From NCBI GenBank assembly GCA_014898425.1, contig RCSZ01000002.1, positions 2,852,001 through 2,916,000 on the forward strand: a DNA stretch of 64,000 bases. The letters run 5' to 3'. Below the pieces are notes generated by a model. The model ran no database searches. It was not told the DNA's origin and saw nothing but the letters and a program-made list of their open reading frames with translations. Both the position numbers and the translations under genes were made by a program. Position 1 is the first letter of the stretch; each line of letters starts with the position of its first letter. Positions 1-12,794 of this stretch are shown piece after piece. This DNA is from Botryotinia globosa (Eukaryota > Ascomycota > Leotiomycetes > Helotiales > Sclerotiniaceae).

Positions 1-1
1 T

Positions 2-2922
2 CTGGATGTTTCATCGGCATTCACTGCATTGTCGCTTATTGCATTGCTGGTTGCGCCTATTCGAGCAATAGTGTTTGCGGCTCCACCGCTTATTGCTGCG
101 GTGGGATGTCTAGATAGGATTGAGAGCTTTCTTACTTCGGCTACGCAGAGAGATCATCGTCTTTCATTACCGCGGGTGCAAGACTTATCAAGTGGTCGTG
201 CCAGGTCTGGAATATTGTCTAGAGATGTATCTGCAGGTTCTGAGTTTGAGATTGAACATCTGACAGCTCGAGGAGATAGTTTTGAGTCACCGACAACGAT
301 TGCTGTCAAAAATCTATCTCTCGCTTGGTCAACTGAGTCCCCTCCAGTCGTTACCGATGTGTCGTTTTCCGTTCAACCCGCCACCCTAACAATGATTATC
401 GGACCAATTGGCAGCGGGAAATCTAGTCTTTTGAAAGGTCTTTTAGGAGAAATTCCCTCGACAAAAGGAAATATCTATATCAGCCACTCTGAAGTTGCAT
501 TTGTGGATCAAACCTCTTGGATTCAAAATTGTAGTATTAGAGATAATATCATCGGGACTAGCGACTATGAATTTGCGTGGTACCAGAGAGTCATACATGT
601 TTGTGCTTTGGAGAATGATATTGAAGGAATGATAGAGGGAGATGATACTATTGCGGGATCTGGAGGGGCTGCACTTTCGGGAGGCCAGAAACTGAGAATT
701 GTATGTTTGTTTGAGTTTCTCACCGGTATGATTATGTTTAGAAACTGATATTGATAGGCACTTGCTCGAGCGGTTTACTCTCGTCATAAAATTTTGATGT
801 TGGATGATGTATTCAGTGGTCTGGATATCGTTAGTGAAGAACAGATCTTTACTCGCTTACTCGGTAGACACGGATTACTTCGTCGATTGGGTATTACGAC
901 TATACTAGTTACTCATGCGGTACATCGTTTATCATATGCGGATCATATTATCGCTTTAAATGTTCATGGTACGGTCGCCGAACAAGGAACGTTTTATGAT
1001 CTAACTAGGAAGAATGGATATGTGTCTCGTCTTACAACGAAACATGTGATAGAGACAGACACTTCTAAAGTGTCTGAATCTGTGGATATGAAAGATAATG
1101 ACGATACAGCGAGACAAATTGCAAGTGCGGACCTCGAGCGTCCGATTGGGAACTGGGCGACGTATCGATATTATTTTGAGAGTTTAGGATGGGGGAATAT
1201 GGGAATGTGGATGGGGATGATGGTTTGCTATTCTTTACTCTTGCAATTTCCTAGTAAGTTAAGTCATTTCTAACTATCCTCGGGCTTTTGTGTACACATA
1301 CTAAAGATTCAGATCTCTGGATCAAATTCTGGACAAGTGCTATTACCATTCATGGGAATTCAATCAATGGTTTCTACCTTGGTATACTCATAGCTGTCGA
1401 AGTAACCTCCATGTTTCTCCTCATGATCCTCGCCAGCACACTTCTCCTAAAAATGATTCCCCGATCCGCCAACATCTTACACACCGCACTTCTCAGCACC
1501 ATCTCCAAGGGCCCTCTCTACTTCCTCACCAAAACAGACACAGGATCAATCATCAACCGCTTGAGCCACGATCTCTCGGTCCTCGACTCCGAACTCCCCA
1601 TTGCGTTTCTAATCGTCATTAACAACATTTTCACATCCCTCATCCAAGCCCTACTCATCTGTATCTCCGCCTCCTATTTCTCTCTCGCACTCCCTTTTAT
1701 CCTCCTGCTCATCTACCTCCTCCAAAAATACTATCTCCGCACCTCCCGACAAATCCGCCTCATGGATCTCTCATCCAAAGCACCCCTCCACACGCATTTC
1801 CTCGAAACACTCAGTGGACTCCTCACCATCCGCGCATTCGGTTTTCACACCGTCATGCAACAACGCCATACAAAGCTCCTAGATGATTCCCAAAAGCCCT
1901 TCTATCTACTCTATTGCATCCAAGTATGGTTAATGCTTGTCATCGATCTCTTAGTTGCCGCTCTGGCTATTCTGCTCGTCGCGCTAGTAGTGAAATTGAG
2001 ATATTCCGCTGATGCTGGATTGGTAGGTTTGGCGTTGGTAAACATTATGGGATTTAATACTACGCTTTCGGCGGTTGTTATCCATTGGACGGCGACCGAA
2101 ACAAGTGTAGGGGCGGTGGAGAGGATTAGATCGTTTGTGCGTGAGACTCCGGATGAAAATCGAAAAGAAGATAAGGATGTTGGAGAGGGAGAAAGGGAGG
2201 GAGAGATGGAAGTACCAGAAGATTGGCCCAGTAAAGGTGCAATTCGCATTGAAAATGTAACAGCATCGTATTCCAAAAACCAGGAACCATGCTTACGAAA
2301 CATCAATCTTGATATTCCCGCAGGTCAAAAGATCAGTATTTGCGGTGCATCCGGCGCGGGAAAATCATCTTTTATCGCGCTACTTCTGCATATGCTGGAA
2401 GTACAGCAGGGATCCATAATGATCGATGGGATTGACATTCTCAAGATTCCACGACAAATTCTGCGAGAACGTATGGTTGTTATACCCCAAGATCCGGTCT
2501 TTATCAGTGGATCGCTTCGCCAGAATCTCGATCCCTTTTCTCTGCAACAGGATGATGTGGAAATTGTAGCTGTTTTGGAGAAATTGGGACTTTTACTTCC
2601 CGGTGTGATCGAGACCGAGGGACTTTCTGATGAATTTGATTCGAATTTTTTATCGCATGGGCAGCGACAACTTTTTTGCCTGGCGCGTGCGGTGCTAGGA
2701 TACAGATGGATAAGGAGGGTGAAGAATAGATGTCCGATTGTGGTAATGGATGAAGTGAGTGCGAGTGTGGATGTTGAGACGGAGCGGCTGATGAAGAGGG
2801 TAGTGGGGGAGGAGTTTGAAAGGTCGACGGTGTTGGGGGTTGCGCATAGGGAAGGAATGGTTGGGGGATGCGAGAGAATGGTGGTTTTTGCGGAGGGGAG
2901 AGTGTTGGAGGAGGAGGAGTAG
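2..2922 (+). CDS. ABCC-type (MRP-like) ABC transporter, 5' end outside window
   Basis: Exons 2-700, 758-1253 and 1307-2922 give 936 visible residues; the start and most of the first membrane domain lie upstream of the window. The first nucleotide-binding domain has Walker A GPIGSGKSS, signature LSGGQ (read into the first intron's donor side) and Walker B ILMLDDVFSGLD just after the intron. A second membrane domain (about 1.3-2.1 kb) follows, then a second nucleotide-binding domain with GASGAGKSS, LSHGQRQ and VVMDEVSASVD. The half order (TMD-NBD-TMD-NBD) is that of fungal full-length ABCC exporters of conjugates and toxic compounds at plasma or vacuolar membrane. The second signature is LSHGQ instead of LSGGQ, and the first NBD has DD where the catalytic D-E pair is expected after Walker B, a feature known in ABCC first NBDs. 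Substrate is unknown. Confidence 0.9.
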
Positions 2923-5900
2923 ACGTGGTCGAGTAGGGAGGGGAGTGGACTCAAGGTGTGAGAGAGGGGGATTGAGAGGAAGACAGAGTTCAGATTGCAA
3001 AGAATGTTGTATATTGGATGGGGAATGTCTGTGGATTTACCGGATATCTAGACTCTTGAGAATGTTTAACAAAAACCACTCTATCATAGCAATGTCAGTA
3101 GAGTAACAAAATGAAATCTCATAAGATCATAATATTTACACAACAGATGTTGACGTACTTTTTCACAGCAAATCTCTTTAACATCCTCACTGAATACCAT
3201 GTCATCAGCTAATTCTTCACATCTCACTTATAAGATCGATCCATTTCTAACAGACCCAAAACCTCGAATCTCAAAGCCTAGCGACGATATATCTCTAGGT
3301 TGAGTTGAACTGTAACTAGAATTGATAGATGAAACTAAGAAGAAAAGTAACAGTAGAAGTCCCTCTCATCAATAGATGCTCGTAGCTTCTCTTCCCTCCA
3401 TATTTGTACCTCTCAATCCTTATTTGAACTTGTCAATCTCTATCGTCTAAATCTTTGTGGACATTTCATGATATCGATCAGAGTATGTACATGACTTGAA
3501 GTGTTCATTAGCACGTCTGAGTCTCTTGTTTTATATATTAGAGCACTTGAAAAGCTAAATGTGATAAAGGCTTTTGTGGGAGTGAAAGGAGAGGATTTTT
3601 CGTAGGCGGAAGTGTAGGATCAATGGGATACTTGATATCTGATCTAGGTTCCATTGAGCCATGGGGTCGCCTATTCGTGGGAGAATTGGGATATTCTTTA
3701 GTCGCAATGCTATTTAGAATATCAATTAGAAGGGTTCAATACGATAGAGGTATTGAATAGTTTCGCGACTCGTCAAATCCGGCCTTTCTCTCTCCGATCA
3801 TCGTTTCTTGGCGTGGTCAATATAAAAAAGATGTCGAAATCCGATTCCTCTTTCAGCATTGAAGAATCGGTCAGTGAATCAATTTCTCGTTGTCAAAGTT
3901 TGAAACTCCAAGACTCGAAAGTTAATAATCGATAGAAATATGAACTTTATTTTATTGTCAACACATCCTTATATCGAATTCGTCAGCACGAGAGAGAGGT
4001 GACGTTGAAGATTCTTTGAGTTTTGAAGTTTAATTATTCTTAACCTTAATATCGAGGATCCTCCTGATCTATCAGATCAAAAGACCCTCGATATCTAGAA
4101 TCCAGATTATAGTTTAGCATCCCGTTTTCCCGTCCACGCCCAGGGCCCGAAAATTTCAAGGTTCTATGAACTAGTATATCACATCCGATTTATACCTCTA
4201 TCACAGCCGCTTACTCTGCATTCATCCCATCCTACAACATTAAGTTTAAATGTAGAGTTACATCGAACCACAGTAACATGTCGTATGGTATCCAATCACA
4301 TTCCTCGGAAACTGCTGAGTTGATATATTCTAACCAATCCTTAGGTACTTACCAGTTCGCGCTTTGTGAACAGTTCTTCCACAAGTACCACGGCGTCGAT
4401 TAGTTGAATACCTAAGCCTCGTTTTTGATCATCTCTTTAGAACACTCGACGAGCTGGACAGGTACCTGCTACGTATACCTACCTACTCAACCATTCCTCG
4501 TTGTACAAGTGCAACTACCACCATGATGAATACTGGGATGCTTTTTGCCCTGGCATATCTAACAAGCGCTCTGTCTACTTTTTGAAAAAGTATAATTCTT
4601 ATCAGATAAAAGTCTACTTCTATATACTGAGGACTCTGGAACCTTTCTTACTTACAAATATTCGTGTTTGAAGGAAGTTATACTCGTACTCGTTGCTGTC
4701 AAAAAGCATACAACGTCGCCAAGAAAAAAAGTAGGTTAGTTCTGATATTATACATTACCATCTTGCAGTATACACATCAGCTTGGGAGTTGTGTACATTT
4801 CTACGGCACGAGAGCCTCCTTGATAATGTACGAGGCGATTCTTGATCAGAATCGGCCGAAAACGAGCTTCGATTAGACTATGAGATGCTGATGAGATTCA
4901 AGGGTCGATATCCGTAGAAGGAGATCAATTTTAGGTGGAGGGGTTTGTAATTTCACATCGAGTTTCGAAATTCGATAGTCTGGGGGTGGCGAGGGATTAG
5001 ATCAGGTTTATGGAATTTGGTCTTGATTTTTCTTCTTCTCTGGTACAGTTTCTGTGCATGCAGGATTACAAAGCAGTATTCAAGAACTCGACGGCGATGA
5101 AATGATTGATATTCGCTTCGATAATTTCAGCATGGACTTCGGGATTATATAGCCGCTTTAAAAACCTAAATCATCTAATATAGAGTTATTAGATGAAAGG
5201 AATGATGAGGCGAAGATAGAAGTCTTATGCGAGTCCGACGTGATTGGATCCGTGACGAACCACCTTATTTGTGGAGTCAGAAAGACTAAAAGTACCAAAG
5301 CTCCGCCGCCAAGAAAACCAGAGCTCCATCAGGACGAAAACACTAGGATCTCAAAATCTCCGTTCCCTTCTCAAAATTGTATATAATTATTAAATGATTG
5401 CGTATGTACCTCGAATCAATCTTCCGCACTTGTACAGATATAGAAATATGTAAAAGTTTATTCTCTACTAGATTACTGAAGCTCTTCGATTAGAAGTCTC
5501 ATCACATCAATTCTAATCGCTAGTTGACTTTGGAATAAAGGGATAACCACCACTTTCAAGATCATGATCTTGAAAGATGCTTGATCTTTGACGTGTTTGA
5601 TGTTCCGATTTTCCCGTCTTGATCTCATGGTGCCGGGTTCTTAGATAGTCAGTTAGCCCTCTTGTTGAGTGCGTCTTGCGGTATGTGCATCTAGGTTCGG
5701 GGGATCCATACTTCCTTAGCAAGACAACTTGGACGAGTAGATAGTTCTGAACTTTTGACAATGGAAATAATCGCTGCTAATGCCTCACATGGCTTAATGT
5801 GGACGGTGGAGACGTCACCTCATTTCTTTGCTGGTACTTGAATTTCGACTCGAGCGATGTTGAAGGATAAACCGCTATTTGTATCGAACTACATGGACCC

Positions 5901-7054
5901 TAGCTTAGCTTAACTTGCTTTGGCATTTTCTATTTTGCCTAACTGAGCCAACGTACTTTCTCTCCCACTTCTTAAGATTGATGGGATGAACGAACTTTTC
6001 TGACTGGTTGTCTTTATTTTCTCCGGAGTTTGCACACAGGTCTGGTAAGCAGGACCGTCACCGGGTATGAAGTGGTAAAACTGGGGTACAGCAGTACCCT
6101 GTAACTTGCATGTTTCCCCATTGTGTTCGCAAGCCACATACCATAAATTACCCGATGCTTCGGGCTGCATGAATCATTTGCCGCTTCTCATTATTTGTAT
6201 GTGAGAATTTATTTTGTTGTACCTACCTGGGCCCTGTGTAGCAAGAGTCTAGAATAATAGGAATACCAACTTTTCTTTTCTAAATAATAAATTTAGTAGT
6301 TTCATCTGTAGTTGATTTATGGTTCTAATTTAATCGGAGAGATAGATAGTGGTTCTCATTTCCGATGCCTCTTTCCTTTTTGTTCCCGAGTGCCCGAGTC
6401 TTCCTGCACTCGGTATGCACGCTCACCCCCACAGATTTCTAGTCTTTGAAACACTATCAACTACCACCTTAATCTTTTGGGCTGCCCCACCAGACGTGTG
6501 ACTGGAATCATTGGACCATCTTAGATTAAACAATGCGAGCCAAGATGGAATATAAAGAATACGGAATATTTCTGGGGCACACGTGGTAGTTGCAAAGTCC
6601 ACCGGAACATTTACAACGGACATTATTTTGTTCGGCAGATAGGAGAAATGTTAGGCTAAAAAGGGGGACCCTGGTCATAGGTGGGATTACTTTTGGACTG
6701 TAGAGCAAAGAGCATTCTGACTTTGTAGGAGTGCATAACAAGTAGCGAAAGTGGATAGTGTGAAAGGAATAGGAGAGGAAAACATGGAAAGGTTCGACGA
6801 GCTTACTCTCAGGGGTAGGGATACTACGGACCATAGCTAAGCCAAAACTTCTATTCCATGCAACAACATCAATTAGTCGCTTGGTGCAACTTGTTCGTAC
6901 TGTCGTACTCCGTGTACCCAGGAGTACTCCCGAAGAATTTGTATAAAGGCATCTCTTAGCCATCTCTTAGCTATCTCTTAGCCAGCTCTATCCTTCAACA
7001 CTTCTTCTCACATCCTTCTTGGCTATCTTAGTTGATCATCCTAACCGCACCATC
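2923..7054. other. 4.1 kb intergenic region without a convincing gene
   Basis: No recognisable protein is encoded here. Short frames exist, the most coding-like being 86 codons on the minus strand at 5910-6170 with a Cys-bearing N-terminal half, but none has a recognisable family or a convincing splice pattern. The region holds several inverted repeats (4049-4094, 5171-5196, 5553-5576) reported separately, and ends in the promoter of the polygalacturonase gene. Confidence 0.5.
6942..6983 (+). promoter_or_regulatory. TATA box and 11-bp triple repeat upstream of polygalacturonase
   Basis: TATAAA at 6942-6947 lies 113 bp before the ATG at 7055. It is followed directly by three tandem 11-bp units of the form ATCTCTTAGC[C/T] at 6951-6983, probably in the 5' leader. 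The TATA assignment is by sequence and position only. Confidence 0.5.
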
Positions 7055-8367
7055 ATGCCTTCCACCAAGTCCATGGCAGCTATGCTGCTCTCCGCCATGA
7101 CATTGGCACCCGCCTTGGCTAACCCTATTGCGGCCCCAATGCCAACCGCTGCCCCAAGCCCTGTCGAGGTTGAATCTGCCTTTGTCGAGCGCAACATTGA
7201 GAAGCGTGCTGCAACCTGTACCTTCAGTGGCTCTCTCGGTTACTCCTCCGCCAGCAAGTCTAAGGCATCATGCTCAACTATCATCCTTAAGGAATTGTCT
7301 GTCCCCGGTGGTGTCACTCTTGACATGACCGATCTCCCTGATGATACTACCGTCATCTTCCAAGGAGAGACATCATTCGCTTTCAAGGAGTGGGAAGGAC
7401 CACTTTTCGCTGTCAGTGGAAACAACATCAAGGTTGCAGGATCCAACGCCGACACTGCCATTCTTAACGGAAATGGTGCTTCTTACTGGGACGGTAAGGG
7501 TGGAAACGGTGGCAAGACTAAGCCAAAGTTCTTCCAAGCCCACGACTTGACCAATTCGCTTATTGAGACTCTTACCATTCTCAACCCACCTGTTCAGGTT
7601 TTCAGTATCAACGGTGTTTCAAACCTTGAAGTGGCTTATATCACTGTCGATGCTTCCGCCGGTGATGCTTTGGGCAAGAACACCGATGCTTTTGACATCG
7701 GTTCTTCCGACCAGGTTATCATTGGTATGTTAAATCGAGATGCCTTCGTCTAGTCTTAAAGCCATACTAACTTAATGCACAGAGCACGCCACTGTCTACA
7801 ACCAAGATGATTGCGTTGCTATCAACTCTGGAAGCGTATGTTCACAATCCACCATGCTCCCCATCCCCCCTAACTCCCGCTAACATGAATATTTAGCACA
7901 TTACCTTCAAGAACGGTTACTGCTCGGGTGGCCACGGTCTTTCCATCGGATCCATAGGAGGACGTTCTAACAACACCGTCGATACTGTCTCTTTCCTTGA
8001 CTCCACTGTCACCAAGTCCGTCCAAGCTATTCGTATCAAGACTATCGCCGGTGACTCCGGATCCGTCAACAACGTCGAATACGATGGCATCACCATGAGC
8101 AGCATCTCCAAATACGGTATCCTCATCGAGCAAAACTACAATGGTGGTGATCTTCACGGAGATCCTACCACCGGTGTCCCCATTACCGACTTGACCATCA
8201 AGAACATTGTTGGTACCGGCGCTGTCGCCTCTTCCGGGTACGATGTCGTTGTTGTCTGCGGTAGTACCTCTTGCAAGTCCTGGACTTGGTCTTCTGTTGC
8301 CGTTACTGGTGGTAAGAAATACGCTTCTTGCCAGAACGTCCCAACTGTTGTTGGTGCCTGCTCTTAA
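7055..8367 (+). CDS. Secreted endopolygalacturonase (GH28)
   Basis: Exons 7055-7724, 7783-7835 and 7897-8367 encode 397 aa. The enzyme hydrolyses alpha-1,4-galacturonan in plant pectin outside the cell. All four GH28 hallmark motifs are present: NTD (D211), QDD (D232, D233) split from NTD by the first intron, GHG (H254) after the second intron, and RIK (R287, K289). A signal peptide of about 22 residues (MPSTKSMAAMLLSAMTLAPALA) is followed by a propeptide ending in a Kex2-like EKR before AATCTFSG, where the mature enzyme should start. Length and cysteine pattern fit fungal endo-PGs such as those of Botrytis and Sclerotinia. The first ATG in a good context is at 7055; the frame extends further upstream without an ATG. 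Expression is probably pectin- or host-responsive, but no regulator site was identified. Confidence 0.95.
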
Positions 8368-9614
8368 GCGATCAATAAGAAGGATTCTTAAGCTTTTTAG
8401 CCGAAGATCTTGTTAAACTGGATGGAAAGTTGGAAGATGAAGGACACTTTTTAGGTTCTTTGATCTGAGTTGTACATATTATATTCTCTTCGCTATACAT
8501 ATTTAGAATTTTATTTCTAAAACTATATTGTCATTCATAATTGTCTTGAATCAGTAACAGCTGTGCTTTGCAATTTTTGAACATGACCTTTGTGGCAGAC
8601 ACGAATGCAAAAACCAGTGCTCAGACCCCAGTGCCAAAGTGTCCTCCTACCTTTGAATACCGCTATGATGGTGAGCTCATCAAGGAGATGTATGGCCTGA
8701 ATATTTGTAGTGTGGTCTTTAAAAGTAGCGTTGCAAACACACCCTACAATGCTGTAAGTCTTAACAATTTTGGTGAGCGTAATTTTATACACAGTATGTA
8801 GCATCCCACATTCCAAGACATCCAGCATCGTCGTCAGGAGCAAGATAGGGTTTTCAAGCACCGAGTCTCATTACACGTAGTTATGGCTCTTCATCGACAA
8901 AATTGACGATATATACAAGACTCTTAGAGACAGAGAAATGATCATATGATTGTTCTCGCCTGGCTGGGTCTTTGATCTGTTTGCTGCATGGTAGTCGAGG
9001 TTGATGATGCTCCATCAGCGGTGAATCGACGACAAACATCTAAGCTTCCTAACGCCGCATAGTCACGTGCTCGAGCGTAAGTAGAGTTCATGAGCCCGTG
9101 CGGCCTTAAAAATCTCACGATCCTCCTCCTAGCATTTATTGTTATACTTCTAGATTGAAATCTAAAGTGAACTTGAAGTCTTTATCTTTATCTCTATTCT
9201 CGTAGATATCATATACGTTCTTAGTCTCCTTTGTATTCCCTGCTTCTTAGGTGTTCTATCGCAATGTATAATCTGCTAGAACTCAATCTTATCTGGATGT
9301 ATGACAATGGGAACAGAGAGCGCGGGGACGAGTGGGAGATGGAAAGTCAAGGGAGTTCATCTTAATACGCTTCTTTGTCTTTTATTCTCTCTATTACAAT
9401 CTGTCTAATATTTATCTTAAATTCTCGAACATTACCAAGATCAAATTACTGTCTTTGTATCCCAAGAGATTAAGAAAGGAAAAGAACTCAAACTCCCCTC
9501 CCTCCCTCTATGTGTTACTTTAATTCGACAAGAAAGGATAAAAGGAGAAAAAGGAATTGTTTTAGCTATGTTTGGAACTAAACTCCTTACTCTTCATCAA
9601 TCAAGTCCAAGATA
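8368..9614. other. Convergent intergenic region (PG / VPS16)
   Basis: Contains the 3' ends of the polygalacturonase and VPS16 transcripts and one doubtful small gene (8583-8848). The stretch 9120-9540 is T/C-rich and otherwise featureless. No terminator motif can be named. Confidence 0.5.
8583..8848 (+). CDS. Possible small two-exon gene or gene remnant
   Basis: An ATG at 8583 opens 57 codons ending exactly at a consensus donor (GTAAGT at 8754), with an acceptor CAG at 8792-8794 and 17 more in-frame codons to a stop at 8846-8848 (74 aa in total). The intron would be only 41 nt. The peptide has motifs such as PPTFEYRYDGELIKEMYG but no family I recognise and no signal peptide. It may be the remnant of a longer gene. 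Confidence 0.25.
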
Positions 9615-12552
9615 CTATTTCTTCAATCCTCCTACGACTCCAATTCTCTCTACCTCCTTATAATCCACACTGCTCGCCGCGCAACCTGCTAAAACTCTTT
9701 CCCACTCCCCTATATCTTTAATTTTCACACATTCCTCTGCAGCCTTTACTTTCATCCCGCACTTTTCCCAAAGTTCCACAATCTCCTTTCCTTTAGCTTC
9801 CCCTTGCGCTCTTATTTTCTCCACAAAACTCCCTGCCAATTTTTGATTTCCAGCATTCAGGATAAGTGTATAAAATGGCAACCAGCCGATTGGAGATTTA
9901 CGATTCTTAGCTATTTCTTCAAGAGCAGACCAATCGCGTTTTGAGACAAGAGCACGGAGACGTATCCATGTGCATGTTTTTTCCGGCATCTTGAATTCTG
10001 TGGTAATTTTTTTGGCACGAGAAGTGTAGCCTAGTTTTATTAATTTGAAAAGAGTTTCGTTCAAGGAAAGACCTGTAAATGATTCTGTGAGGTCGCGGTC
10101 AAGAGATTCTTGCATTCTCAATAGTAAGGAAGCTTCGTGAAGAGCTCTGAGCTCGAAAGATGTTTCTTTGGAGTCTGAGAGGAGTTTTGCAGCGAGTGCG
10201 AGTTTATCAGATGCAGTGCGTGAATCGGGTTGTTGGAGGGCCTCGCGAATAAAGACGTTAGCGCCATCAACACGACGATCGTCTTGGTAGTAGAGATCTT
10301 TTAGGAGAGAGGAATCTTCCGTTCGTGCTGAGGATTCAACAAGTGAGGTAGCGATGGGCCGAGTGTTTATTACGCGGAAGAAGGAGGCAAGGGGGAGTGA
10401 CTTCTTGAGATGTAAGAGGACGTAGATTATTAGATCTGAGTCTCCCGATTCGATAGCTTTGTCGAGAGCGATTTCATCTTCTTCCATGGAGAGAAGAAGA
10501 GGTACTTGCTTTCCGGCGCGAGGTTCGTGGTTTAGGAGGGCGGTGGCTAGACGGCCACGTCCTTCGTCGTAGGCTGCTCGAGCAATTTCTTCAAATGAAA
10601 TGCCGCGTTTCCCGGAAAGTTTCTCGACAATTACGCGACAGATTGTGTCTTCATCTTCGGACCCTATGCGGACTTTCTGGGAAGCCCAGTGCACATAGAT
10701 TCTGTCGGTTGGAAGTCGTAGATAATCGGATATCTTCAGTGCTAAGAGATATTCTCGACGGTTGATGAGACGTTTAACAAGTTTTTCTGGAGTTAGGCGT
10801 AGAAACTGTTCGTATGAAAGGGGTATGCCAATTTCGTAATATCGGACAGCGTTCAACACCCGGAGTGTTTCGGTCATATCTACAAAATCATCACTGTTGT
10901 AAATATCAAGCACAGATTTACCAAATGAAGCGGCCTTGAGAAGTTGTTTCTGCCAATGGATGTTGAACTCATGACCAGCTGCTTTGACCTAGATACGGTC
11001 AGTTATGAAACCTGAATTATGTGTAGGATTACCTACGCAAGTATCGACCGCCTCTACTAGATGGGGTCTAATCAATTGTATGTTATCGTCTGCTTTTGGA
11101 GATTGCTGCTCTAACTGCTCGACTGCATCCAATAATATCGATGCTGGTGATTCTGTGCCAAACCGAAAGGTTTCGTCGGTTACTTCCGGTACTTTTTGCA
11201 AAAAGTCACAAACATCGTTGGTTATCAAACGAACGCCGTCATGATCTATTCGGTGGTTAGCTGAAGTCGTGACGAGCTCTAGGGGGTTACAAACCGGCAA
11301 TTACATGAACTCGACCATCGTAATAAAACTTTGCGGCAGCGTTTTTAGGGCCAATGAGATGTACTTCATCCTCCCAAGCAATAACTACCGCATCATTGCC
11401 ACACCATTGGACGTCTTTGGGAGGAGTTTTCGATCTGGAGTTGTATTCACTCAGTCTGCTTTGGAAGTCACTCGTAATGACATATGCTTTTCCTGTTTCT
11501 GTGTAGAGAGCGACAAATTTTCCATTTGGCGATACACTGATATGAGTAAAGGGTCCGATGTCTAGAAAACGATCTTCGGATTCAGCTGCGTCTGCGACGT
11601 GTATGGTTTGACCAATGCTCAGAAGAACTTCAACTGATCTAGATAATGTATATGTCGGTGGTATCAGTGTCCACGAATGAACATCGCCTTCTGGGGGCGT
11701 TGCTAATAACTTTGGACGAGGTTCTTCATATCTAGATACCGAGATTAGGTGATTATTTGCGAGCAAGGCCACAAACCCGGTGCCGTAGAATCTGTTCCGT
11801 TGGTGAGCTCGCAGTCGATAGAAATTATGTCAAACACAAACCTGCAAGCTATAACGCCAAATTCCTCAGCACCATTTCCAAGAGAAAATTGATTAAAATC
11901 TCCTTGTAATTCATAGTAACATCGTACTGTGCCATCAGCGGTGACGACAATAAGCTTTTCGTCCTCGGTCCAGCCGAGGCCTTTAATAGAACCTTGATCC
12001 CAATTGATTCTTCTGATTAGCTTTCCAGCACAGCTGTATATATCGATACTGGATTTAGCTGCTTGTGATCCTCGAAATGTTTGGAGCTTTGTTTCGTCTC
12101 GGTATAGAGCTGAATGAAGTATCACGTAAGCAAATGAAAACATCAAAGTATTGAGCCGACATGCATTCTTAAGTCCCTACACTCCGAAGTCCGGCACTTT
12201 CATGTGTTCAGTGGAAGCACTAGCTCTAGAGACTCTGATGGTGCATGCCACTCAGCAGATGAGGTCTCGCAATCTTCCAACTTGCCCCTTGATGTGATCG
12301 ACTGCAGCACCCGTCGACTCCCAGATTCTTAGACCTTTTAAAAAGAGTAAACAGTAGAGTGACTCTGGCAAGAATAATCCATTTCCGATATCAAAAGGAA
12401 TAACGCAACGCACCAATTGCTCCTCCATATGAGCATCCCGTGACCACGTAGTTTTCAAGCTCTAGGTCCTGATCGAATACAGCTGTATATAACTGTATCT
12501 TTCGATAGAACTTATCCCCCACCTTCTCCCATTCTGCAGTTGGACTTGTCAT
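9615..12552 (-). CDS. vps16: Vps16, class C (HOPS/CORVET) vacuolar sorting subunit
   Basis: Five exons (12552-12414, 12109-11842, 11791-11295, 11245-11037, 10988-9615) give 828 aa, the usual Vps16 length. Vps16 is a core subunit of the CORVET and HOPS tethering complexes, which drive endosome and vacuole fusion. The start peptide (TAEWEKVGDKFYRKIQLYTA), the join GGAI/ALYRDE, CRFYGTGFVALL and the SRYEEPRPKLLA stretch match what I know of fungal Vps16 N-terminal beta-propeller sequence; the helical C-terminal half contains ETLRVLNAVRYYEIGIPL and YLLALKISDYLRLP. Intron 1 is long (304 nt); the others are 48-50 nt. At intron 3 the acceptor at 11246 was chosen because it rebuilds DGRVHVIADHDGVR; the nearer one would leave only 34 nt. 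The gene is divergent from the one starting at 12795, with 242 bp between the start codons. Confidence 0.95.
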
Positions 12553-12794
12553 TTCAATATTGCTTAACTTTTCATTATAGTTGGGATGGTTATTGTTGCT
12601 GCATCGAGTTGCTTGTTCAATCGTGAAGAGCTCCTAGTTTAAGATGTGGTCAAAGCTTGACGCTAGTGATCGTCAACAACATTCAATGTTATGCGACCGA
12701 CTTTGACATCCGACCAGTGAAGCATTCAATTTGTTTCTATAGATATTCCACCTAAGAAATGGGATTTGGGTGAAATTATTCTCTTCATGGATTG

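Noticed and set aside
2325..2954. Long minus-strand frame opposite the ABC transporter
   Set aside because: Antisense shadow of the second nucleotide-binding domain; Ser/Pro/Thr-rich composition reflects the other strand.
11261..11294. A 34-nt intron in VPS16 using the first CAG acceptor
   Set aside because: Too short for a fungal intron; the next acceptor (11246) gives 49 nt and the expected VIADHDGVR sequence.
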